Of a stretch of 7,357 bases of DNA, positions 1 through 7,020 are shown piece by piece. This DNA is from an uncultured Candidatus Altimarinota bacterium (GTDB lineage: Bacteria; Patescibacteriota; Gracilibacteria; BD1-5; UBA6164): assembly GCA_937864995.1 (NCBI GenBank), contig CALMDL010000008.1:1-7357 (forward strand). Reading direction: 5' to 3'. The position numbers were made by a program, and so were the translations under genes. The first letter of the stretch is position 1, and the number at the start of each line of letters is the position of its first letter. The notes under the pieces were generated by a model that was given only the letters and a program-made list of their open reading frames with translations, searched no databases and was not told the origin of the DNA.

Positions 1-380
1 AATTTATATTAAAAGATTATAAAAAAGATGACAACTATTTTAATAATGTAAAACAATTTAATGAAATATATAATACAGATATAACCCCAATTAAAAATTG
101 TTATGATATTAGTAATTTCAATGGAAGTGAAAAATATTTATTTTGATTTAAATTAGAATCTAAAATATTAAAAAAAATATATAAAACAGAATATTATGCA
201 TATCCAAAATATGATTTACCTGTTCAAAGTATATGTATGTGATGACATTGATTTTGTGAAGATAAAGTTGAAAAAGATTCTGATATTCCTTATGTCAAAG
301 ATTGTGAGTTTAATTGAGAGTGTTTTGATACAAATAGAAGGGCTTTTGAAAATATAATTTCAGAACCATGTAGAGATTAA
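1..380 (+). CDS. C-terminal part of an unrecognised cysteine-rich protein (5' end outside window)
   Basis: An open frame enters from the left edge (first whole codon at position 3) and ends at TAA 378-380, giving 125 residues once its five TGA codons are read as glycine. I do not recognise the family. The visible part has six cysteines (visible residues 33, 78, 85, 101, 107 and 123), five of them in the last 50 residues. They are spaced in pairs (ICMGGHGFCED; DCEFNGECFD), with no CxxC pairs typical of zinc or iron-sulfur sites. An even number of scattered cysteines in a charged, aromatic-rich segment suggests an exported, disulfide-bonded protein, but the N-terminus that would carry a signal is missing, so this is inference. 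It is followed by a strong terminator, so it is the last gene of its transcript. Confidence is high that it is coding and low for any function. Confidence 0.85.
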
Positions 381-415
381 ATGTATAAAAAATAAAACAA
401 AAAATTTATATAAAT

Positions 416-446
416 AAAAAAGAAGACTAAAAGTCTTCTTTTTTTA
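416..446 (+). terminator. Rho-independent terminator after the cysteine-rich gene
   Basis: An 8-bp perfect stem (AGAAGACT 421-428 with AGTCTTCT 432-439) with an AAA loop is extended by five A:T pairs (416-420 with 440-444) and runs into a T-tract (440-445). It lies 35 nt after the stop of the upstream gene. The 30-nt segment 416-445 recurs exactly at 2686-2715. Confidence 0.9.
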
Positions 447-461
447 TTATATATTAACTAA

Positions 462-489
462 TTGACTTAATTATTTTTTTATTTAAAAT
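462..489 (+). promoter_or_regulatory. Sigma70-type promoter for the PRTase-domain gene
   Basis: TTGACT (462-467, 5 of 6 to TTGACA) is followed after 16 nt by TAAAAT (484-489, 5 of 6 to TATAAT). It sits directly after the terminator of the preceding gene. The -10 box ends 27 nt before the ATG at 517, implying an AU-rich leader of roughly 20 nt. There is no Shine-Dalgarno sequence before the start. Confidence 0.65.
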
Positions 490-516
490 AATGAAAATTA
501 ATTTAATTAAATATTT

Positions 517-2700
517 ATGATTCAAATAAGTTGTTCAAAAGAAGATTTACCTGTTGATGAAAAAAGTCTATTTAATGTATGATTTGTTTTTAGTCATATA
601 GCAAATAATAACTGAAATTCTACTATAGAAAATCAATCATTATCTACTCAAGAAAAAGTAGATGAAATAATGGCAGAAAAAATAAAATTATTAAAAGAAA
701 TAATTTGACTAGATGAAAGAAAATTACTTGAAATGTTTTATCATGATTGATGAATAAAACTAACAATGGAAGATATAGAGGAAATAATATGATCTCTTTT
801 TCTTGTATGAGAAGATATAGAATGATGAAAGAAAAAAATAGATATTCCTGCTGAAGAACATCCATTTATACAAGCACTTGTTGATGATTTTTGTTATTTT
901 TGATGAAATTCTCTAAATTTTAGAAATAATAAATATTATTTTTTATTTGATAGTTTAAATATTTGAGAAGTTCAAAAAAACACTTCTATAAATGATTATG
1001 AAATAACTGATATAAATTTTGAAGATTTTAAAAAAGAAATATATAAAAATTATAATAGGATTGATCAACACCTAAAAATGTTTCTAGATTTTTTTTCATG
1101 ATGGACAAATTATAACATAATGGAAAATTATAAAGATTTTAACCATGAAATAAATCAATTATTTTCTGCAAAAAAATTGAAATTAATAAAAGAAGCTATT
1201 AATAAAACAAATAGTTCTCCTGATAAAAAATTTAATGAAAGAACAAAAGAAGATTTAACAAAATTAGTATTATTAATAGAGGAATTTCTAAAAATGGTAA
1301 ATAAAATAAAATTACCTCTTGATTTAGAAAACCCATACCATAGACAGCTTTATCTACAACATATTGATGATATAGTTAAATTTATAGCATATAATAGTGT
1401 TTGATTTAACAATATTAAAAATATATTAAAATTAGATATTGATGAAGTTTTTAGAAAATATGTATATAGTGATATATCAAATTCTTTCAAAAAAGTAATC
1501 TTATGAATGCTAGATGCAAAAATAAACATATTAGCATTTATGCAAAATATGACTCAAATTTTATTTAATAAAAATTTTTTTAATCCTGATTTTGATTGAA
1601 ATTTAGTTTTAAGAAAAGATCAATTAGAATACATAAAAAAAATAAATCCTGATTTAATAAAAGATTTCAAACAATTTCAAGAAAAAATTATAAATGAAAA
1701 TACTACAAATAGAGATTTAGCTATAGAACTTGATGCAAATATAGGATATTTTATGGATATATTAATTTGAGATAAACCAGAGTCTTACATATATGCAACT
1801 GCTTGATTAAATCCAAATTTAAAAGAAATAGATAGATGATATGATGAAAGTAGTGTTGAATTATTTAGTCCTAGTTTAGATTTATTTTGAAAATTATTAG
1901 AACAAATTGAAAAATATTCAAATAAGCTTGATGAAAAATGATTAATATCTCATGAAAAAGAAAAAAGAAAAGCAATAAAGAAAAATAAAGAATTACCTCC
2001 TCTTTTTGAAAAATGAAAAAATGTTGCTTATAAAGATGTAAAAAGAAATACTCTAAAAAAATTAATTCGTTTACATAGAGAAGAAAATCATCCAATTGTA
2101 ATGATAAATACTGCTCAAAATGCATATAATCATTTGCATAATAATTGATTGAAAGATGAAAGTTTGCATTTACTTAGTGTAAATTATGGTTGAAGTATAG
2201 TTTGATATTTTGCAAAACATACTTTTGAAAGATTACATGGAAAAAATATACTTATAAATTTGTGAAATATAGTTTACTCTATTTATGACCTAAAAAATGC
2301 ATCTGATTTTTTAAAAATAGTAGATTATCCATTTTTAGAATATATGGAAGAATTTAGTTCAGAAGAAATGAAGAAATTTTTAAGTCATTTAAATCATGCA
2401 ATTATTTTTGATGATAATACTTGTAGTTGAAGAACTTTAAATGATTTATCAAACTTAACAAAGCAAAGTTGATTTTACTGAAAATTAGATATCTTTGCTT
2501 GTAGAGTAAGCCAAAGATTGGAATGATATGATGCATCTGTGTCAGATAATACAATATTAAATCTAATTAAAAATGCTTCTCTAGAAGCAAAAAAAACTAG
2601 AATATGACAAGTAAAAAGAAATTATAAAGAACTTGTTTGAACTATAATATGAAGAAGTATGTATTATTCATGGGGAAAATATAGAAAAAAAGAAGACTAA
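517..2700 (+). CDS. Large protein with C-terminal phosphoribosyltransferase-like domain
   Basis: This gene encodes 727 residues with about 33 of 37 glycines encoded by TGA. ATG 517 is the first start after an in-frame TAA (508-510) and fits the promoter at 462-489. The C-terminal ~190 residues look like a type I PRTase. A first strand and loop (LLSVNYGGSIVGYFAK) is followed by a second strand, then the diagnostic PRPP-binding motif AIIFDDNTCSGRTL near residues 628-641. That motif has the acidic pair D632-D633 and S637-G638-x-T640 for the 5-phosphate. Such domains bind phosphoribosyl pyrophosphate to transfer ribose-5-phosphate to a base or other acceptor; the acceptor here cannot be told. Residues 1 to ~550 are mostly charged and helical, with no signal peptide or membrane segment seen, and I do not recognise them. 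Free-standing salvage PRTases are usually about 150-250 residues, so this is an unusual architecture. The last four codons and the stop lie in a terminator hairpin. The gene is a single-gene transcript convergent with the ABC operon. The PRTase call rests on one strong motif plus fold order. Confidence 0.9.
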
Positions 2701-2716
2701 AAGTCTTCTTTTTTTT
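2685..2716. terminator. Bidirectional terminator shared by convergent PRTase and ABC genes
   Basis: The hairpin pairs AGAAGACT (2691-2698) with AGTCTTCT (2702-2709) around an AAA loop, extended by A:T pairs (2685-2690 with 2710-2715). It ends in a T-tract on the plus strand and in seven Ts on the minus strand, so it can work both ways. The plus-strand gene's stop TAA (2698-2700) is at the loop, and the minus-strand gene's stop (2715-2717) is at the edge of the stem. The 30-nt core equals 416-445. Confidence 0.88.
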
Positions 2717-4454
2717 AAAACCCACTTTGCAATTCAAGCATTTTTGCATAAATTCATCATTTTTTAATCAAATCTTCATGAGTTCAAGATTCTTTTACTT
2801 GTGAATTTTCCATTACAAAAATATTGTGTGCATGTCTAACTGTTTGAAGTCTGTGAGCTATAACTATAACTGTTCTTCAAACAAATAAATTGTTCATTGC
2901 CTTTGTAATTTGTTCTTCACTAAAACTATCAAGTGCACTTGTAGGTTCATCTAAAATGATTATTTTTGGATTTTTAAGCATAATTTTTGCTATTGCAAGT
3001 CTTTGCTTTTGTCATCAACTAAGTCTTACTCATTTTTCTCAAATTTGAGTTTCTAAACTATCTTGTAAATCATAAATAAATTCACAATTTGCTTGTTTTA
3101 TAACTTCTTCTAATTCTCATTTTTTCAATTTTCTATTTATAGCATAAGTTAGATTTTCAAGTACACTTCAATCAAAAACACTTGGTTCTTGAGTCAAATA
3201 ACCTATATCTTTATAATAACTTTTTAGACTTATTTCAGATAGGTTTTGTCAGTCAATAATTATATCTCAACTATTTGCTTTTATATAACCAGAAATAAGT
3301 TTTACAAGTGTAGTTTTTCAACTTCAACTATTTCAAACAAGAGCTGTTATTTTTCATCAAGCAATATTTATAGAAAAATTCTCAAATATATTTTTTCATT
3401 CATAATAACTATAAGTCAGATTATTTATTTCTATATTTCCAGATTTATATTTAAAATTTTTTCAAGTATCATATCACTCCAAAGTACTAGTATTTTCAAA
3501 AAAATCCCAAAGTTTTTCTATATCTATAAACTCTTTTGTAAGATTTAAATAAAATACTATAAAGTTACTAATTGCAGAATTTATAACTAAAAAAATAGAA
3601 GTAATTCATACAAATTGACTCAAAGACATTTCGCCAGATACAACTGATTTTCAGAAAAAAGAAACAAAAACAAAAAGTGATATACTTATAAAAAAAGGCA
3701 TTATTCTATTTTGAATTGTTCTACCATTTGACATATCTAAGTTAATTCCTGACATCTCATTTGAATAATTTTCTATTTTTTCTATTTCAGAATTTATTCT
3801 ATCAGTTTGAAGAATTTCATTTTTACTCATAAGAATTTTTGTAATAAGACGAAGCCTATTATTTCTTATTTCTGATCTTCTTCTACGATATCTAAATTGA
3901 TAATTGTTTACAACTACCAAAATACTTACAGACAAAAAAAGTAAAAGTAAAAATCAAATTGTATAATAAATTCCATGTGAAAAAGTCACATAAAAAACAT
4001 AAGATAAAAGTATAAAAAGTGAAGTTCCCTTTTCAATTGAGTCAGCAAGTGATTCAGACCATCTAAATCTACCATTTTCAAGAATTGCAATTATTTTTCA
4101 AATTCATATTTTTTCTACCTCATTATTATTCATTTGAATAAATTTATTTAGATATATATCATAAATATTTTTATCCGCTTGAGGTATAGTTATAACCCAT
4201 CAAACTCTACGAGTTATAAACCATAATAATTCATATGTAAAAATAATAAAAATATATAAATATAGAGTTTTTTCCAATAAAAATATATCTTGTTTTGTTA
4301 TTGCAAATACTATTTTTTCTATAAAAATTACGTGAATTAATGGTTGAGCTCCTCTAATAACTGCTTGTACAAAATATAGAGCGTAATCTTTTTTATTGTA
4401 TTTTATCAGTGAAAAAAATTTGAGTATTTTTTCTATTGGTTTTAGGTTTTTCAT
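2715..4454 (-). CDS. ABC exporter half-transporter (fused permease and ATPase)
   Basis: This gene encodes 579 residues, the usual length of an MsbA/LmrA-type half-transporter that dimerises in the cytoplasmic membrane and exports substrate using ATP. The N-terminal ~330 residues carry hydrophobic stretches fitting six membrane helices (about 24-50, 63-80, 141-185 holding two, 252-267 and 281-303). The ATPase domain is complete: A-loop aromatic in YSYYEGKNIF, Walker A GNSGSGKTT (374-382, K380), Q-loop YLTQEPSVF, signature LSGGQKQR (from 478), Walker [13 protein letters not shown] (D502, E503), and H-loop IAHRLQTV (H534). TGA encodes the glycines of Walker A and both signature glycines, so these motifs prove the code. 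ATG 4452-4454 is chosen as the first ATG after an in-frame TAA at 4485-4487. It is second in an operon, 45 nt after the SAM-enzyme gene, with no promoter of its own seen. The substrate is unknown; an exporter of lipid, peptide or drug is equally possible. No peptidase C39 domain is attached. Confidence 0.97.
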
Positions 4455-4499
4455 ATATTTTTCTTTAAAAACTGTTATTTTTGATTATATATAATTTGA

Positions 4500-5297
4500 T
4501 TAATTATCCAAAAATAAAGTATTGTCCACAAATAAATCTCCTATTATATAGTCATCATAAATTATATTTCATAAAGTCACTTCCTTTAAGTAATTATTAT
4601 GAAAATTTTCTTTATAGTATTCTCTATCTAAATTATAAATCAAACTCATATTTGAATAATTTTTTTCTCACTCAAGCAAACAAGAATAAAATTTAGAAAA
4701 ATGTTTCAACATAAAAAAATGCATTTTTTTATAATCAGATAATATTTTTTCATTTGTATCACCATTTGAAAAATTGATAGAAATAGTTCCTTGTAAAAAT
4801 AAAATTTGTTTTAATTTTGATGCAAAATCTTCACTCAAAAAAAATGTCGGTATTTCCCCATTACTTCAATAAATATCAACTAAAATACTATCAAATTTTA
4901 AGTTTTTTTCTATTATTTCATCTAGTGCAATTATAGCATCTTTTACATATAAATCACTAGTTTTTACTCACATGATTTTTTTACTTATATCAATCATTGT
5001 TTGATCAATTTCTATTCATGTGATATTTATATCGCTTATATGATCCTCTAAATATTTAGCAAATGTTCCACCTCAAAATCAAATTATAAGTACATTTTTT
5101 GGTATTTTTTTTACAAAACTTCATAACAAACATTTATTTATATATCCACTTTTTGTCATTTGAAGCTCTAAATCATACCAAGAAAAAATAGTTTCTCTAT
5201 CAAAATCATCTGTAATTATTACTATAATTTCATTATTTATATTTGCTACTTCAATTGGTTTTTTATAAAAATCTGATTTAAAAAAAATAGAATCCAT
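4500..5297 (-). CDS. Spermidine-synthase-like / class I SAM-dependent methyltransferase family protein
   Basis: This gene encodes 265 residues with a Rossmann-fold SAM-binding core resembling the SpeE (COG0421-type) superfamily. Motif I is VLIIGFGGGTFAKYL (69-83). The ribose-binding acidic strand is ITGIEID (92-98, E96), and D120-A121 is in the position of the adenine-contacting Asp. The strand after FDSILVDIYGS (135-144) continues into GEIPTFFLSEDF and, further on, GTISINF, a pattern common in spermidine-synthase-like proteins. True spermidine synthases have GGGDG at motif I and an Asp in a D-[ST]-x-D-P catalytic loop. Here these read GFGGG and D-I-Y-G-S, so aminopropyl transfer is doubtful and a methyltransferase or another role is as likely. 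An in-frame TAA lies directly before ATG 5295-5297, fixing the start. It is the first gene of an operon with the ABC exporter 45 nt downstream, hinting that its product or substrate is exported (inference). Confidence 0.9.
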
Positions 5298-5326
5298 TTA
5301 TTTATATTTAAGTTTTATTTATATTT

Positions 5327-5354
5327 ATTATAGCCAAAAACAAAGATTTGAAAA
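5327..5354 (-). promoter_or_regulatory. Promoter of the SAM-enzyme/ABC exporter operon
   Basis: On the minus strand, a perfect TATAAT lies at 5332-5327, preceded after 16 nt by TTTTCA (5354-5349, 4 of 6 to TTGACA). The -10 ends 29 nt before the ATG at 5297, the same spacing as at the other promoters here. The -35 overlaps a small inverted repeat (5351-5366). Confidence 0.6.
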
Positions 5355-5379
5355 TATAAATATTTTAAAGTTTTAAAAC
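5351..5379. repeat. Two short inverted repeats between divergent promoters
   Basis: AAAATA (5351-5356) and TATTTT (5361-5366) form a 6-bp inverted repeat, followed by the perfect 10-bp palindrome GTTTTAAAAC (5370-5379). They lie between the -35 region of the minus-strand operon and the plus-strand promoter. They could be a shared operator, but such AT-only symmetry occurs easily by chance in DNA of this composition. Confidence 0.3.
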
Positions 5380-5389
5380 AATGTGTTTT

Positions 5390-5418
5390 TTGCAATTATA
5401 TTGATTATATGAGATAAT
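5390..5418 (+). promoter_or_regulatory. Candidate promoter of the three-gene hypothetical operon
   Basis: TTGCAA (5390-5395, 4 of 6) with GATAAT (5413-5418, 5 of 6) at 17-nt spacing is the best pair. The -10 ends 34 nt before the ATG at 5453. An alternative is TTGATT (5401-5406) with TATAAA (5426-5431) at a long 19-nt spacing. The region is AT-rich enough that the exact boxes are uncertain. Confidence 0.4.
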
Positions 5419-5452
5419 TATAGTGTATAAATATATTTATAATTATAAAATT

Positions 5453-6031
5453 ATGGCAGGAGTAGAATCACAAGCATTTCAAGTTGAGAAAAAAACTTGA
5501 AGAGAAGATACAATTGATAGTAGTAGTTTATTTAATACATTAATTAGTAAAACTCAAAATTATAGCGAAGATCATAAAAAAGTTTGAGATTTAGTTAAAG
5601 ATATAGATGCTAAATTAACTAATTTTAAACAAAATGTAGACACATCTGTTCAAGTATGAGAAAAAAACATGATATGAAGTTTTAGTGAATCAAAATTTGA
5701 TAGATGAACTAACAAAGTTTTAGAACAAAATTTTGATAAAAATATGGCGAATTTAGCAAATAGATTAAATGAAATTACATCAAAATTTAATTGAAATTAT
5801 GAAGAATTAAGTGCTCAATTAACACAATTACTTGATTCAGATGCTTTTATTAATTCTCTACCAAAAGAAAAATCATTAACTGAAAAAGTTGCAGCTAAAT
5901 TATGAATTGAATCAAGTCCTTGAAAACCTGAAGTAAAAAAATGAGCTCTAGAAAATTGAGCAGAAGTTTTAAAACAATGATATTATAGCAATTCTAGAAC
6001 AGAAAAAGCTATGAAAGATGCATGAGTATAA
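5453..6031 (+). CDS. Hypothetical soluble helical protein, first gene of a three-gene operon
   Basis: This gene encodes 192 residues with 12 of 13 glycines as TGA, which confirms translation under code 25. I do not recognise the family. The protein is hydrophilic, with no membrane segment, signal peptide or cysteine. Residues ~40-130 are rich in N, K, E, L and Q with heptad-like hydrophobic spacing (e.g. MANLANRLNEITSKF), suggesting helical or coiled-coil structure. A glycine- and proline-containing linker (ESSPGKPEVKKGALENG) leads to a short C-terminal tail ending in KAMKDAGV. The start is the first ATG after the divergent promoter region. The next gene follows after 15 nt, so co-transcription is likely. 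A structural or scaffold role would fit the composition but is inference only. Confidence 0.85.
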
Positions 6032-6046
6032 TAAATAACAAAATAT

Positions 6047-6310
6047 ATGAATTCAAAAGAAATTTTTAAAATACTAAATCAAATTTTTGATTTAAATCCA
6101 GAACTAGAAGAATTAATTTTAGAAAAATTAAAAAATCTAGATGAAAAAAAACAAAAAGAACTTATTAATATGCTTATAGATTATACAAAAAAACAACATG
6201 ATCTAATAAACGAATTAAATAGTACTCTTTTAAAATGAAAAAATGAAATAGACGAATTTATTGATAAAACAAATGAGGAAAGTGCTGAATCAATACTTGC
6301 AAAAATATAA
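6047..6310 (+). CDS. Small hypothetical helical protein, second gene of the operon
   Basis: This gene encodes 87 residues ending at TAA 6308-6310; the frame passes through one TGA at 6236-6238, so under the standard code it would be cut to 63 residues. An in-frame TAA (6032-6034) shortly before the ATG fixes the start. The protein is highly charged and almost entirely predicted helix, with leucine and isoleucine repeats (IFKILNQIF, LEELILEKLKNL, LINMLIDYTKK) compatible with a helical hairpin or coiled coil. It has no cysteine, tryptophan, signal or membrane segment. It lies 15 nt after the first gene and 2 nt before the third, so the three products are probably made together and may interact. 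Family not recognised. Confidence 0.85.
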
Positions 6311-6312
6311 TT

Positions 6313-6957
6313 ATGGAAGAATTAAAATCAGTTGAAAAAAAACCAAAATATAAATGATTATCAAAAAAAGTACAAAATTATAGCAATGCTATAATTTTTT
6401 CTGTCGCTGCAATTTTATGAGCACAAACATGAGATGCAATTGCTGATAATTTACTATCTGATTCTACAATAGCTATATCAAAACCACTAAAAGAAACTCC
6501 AGAATCTATAAAGTATAAAACAGATTTTTTTAATACATTAACAGAAATGATGATTGAGTCTTGATACAATCAAATCGAGAGTGATAAATGAACGATTAAA
6601 GCAATAGAACAAAAATTAAAGGATAGATGTAATACCTCAGAAAAAAAATGTGATATAAAAGAAGAAATGGAGTTATATAAAATAGCTGAAAAAGAAATCA
6701 TTTCATATTTTAAAGAAAATATTACACCTTGAATAAATGTATTAACTATAAAATTAAATAGAACAAATACCTGAAAAATGCTTGATTTATTTTTATATTT
6801 AGAAAGTATTTTCAAAGCTAGATTTTGAGAAAATTATATGGATGTTTTAAATCAAGATACAATTAAAAATGCTACTTATAGCCTTGAAATAAAAATTAAT
6901 CTAAAAGATAATAAGTATAAAATAATGAGAATTGAATTAATAAAAACAAAAAATTAG
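6313..6957 (+). CDS. Hypothetical probably exported or membrane-anchored protein, third gene of the operon
   Basis: This gene encodes 214 residues ending at TAG 6955-6957, the only TAG stop in the window. The N-terminus is lysine-rich (K5-K19), followed by a hydrophobic stretch NAIIFSVAAILGAQTG (25-40). An A-I-A|D sequence at 42-45 resembles a signal peptidase I site, so it may be secreted; alternatively the stretch may be a single membrane anchor. The remaining ~170 residues are soluble, with two cysteines (C106, C113) that could form a disulfide outside the cell. The C-terminus (NATYSLEIKINLKDNKYKIMRIELIKTKN) looks like alternating beta strands. It begins 2 nt after the preceding stop, so translation is probably coupled. 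I do not recognise the family. The hydrophobic segment is short and interrupted by polar residues, so the export call is moderate. Confidence 0.85.
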
Positions 6958-6974
6958 TTTTTATTTTTTTATCT

Positions 6975-6994
6975 TTATAATTCAAGATTATAAT
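6975..6994 (+). promoter_or_regulatory. Inverted repeat containing TATAAT, likely -10 of the GNAT gene
   Basis: TTATAAT (6975-6981) and ATTATAA (6987-6993) form a perfect 7-bp inverted repeat with a 5-nt spacer. The right half carries a perfect TATAAT (6989-6994) that ends 26 nt before the ATG at 7021, matching the other promoters here. No convincing -35 is visible in the T-run upstream. The hairpin is all A:T and lacks a following T-tract, so it is a poor terminator. Confidence 0.45.
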
Positions 6995-7020
6995 TAATAA
7001 AAATAATATTAACTGCCTAT

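Noticed and set aside
644..865. Open stretch on the minus strand within the PRTase gene (also 1871-2125)
   Set aside because: Low-complexity F/L/I-rich translations antisense to a clearly coding frame; these are shadows of A-rich coding sequence.
416..2716. The two 30-bp repeats as CRISPR repeats or insertion-sequence ends
   Set aside because: Only two copies 2.2 kb apart, each a self-complementary terminator with a T-tract; no spacers, transposase or target-site duplication seen.
3246..3548. Plus-strand open stretches at 3246-3548 and 4481-4696
   Set aside because: They are antisense to the ATPase domain and the SAM enzyme, which carry conserved motifs; their translations are compositionally biased without motifs.
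4500..5297. Calling the SAM enzyme a genuine spermidine synthase (speE)
   Set aside because: Motif I is GFGGG rather than GGGDG, and the catalytic D-[ST]-x-D-P loop reads D-I-Y-G-S, so only family-level similarity is supported.
6378..6815. Minus-strand open stretches opposite the third gene of the operon
   Set aside because: They overlap a continuous plus-strand frame using TGA=Gly with good operon spacing, and have no recognisable motifs.
6975..6993. Inverted repeat as a terminator of the three-gene operon
   Set aside because: The stem is seven A:T pairs without a downstream T-tract; its TATAAT position relative to the GNAT start fits a promoter better.
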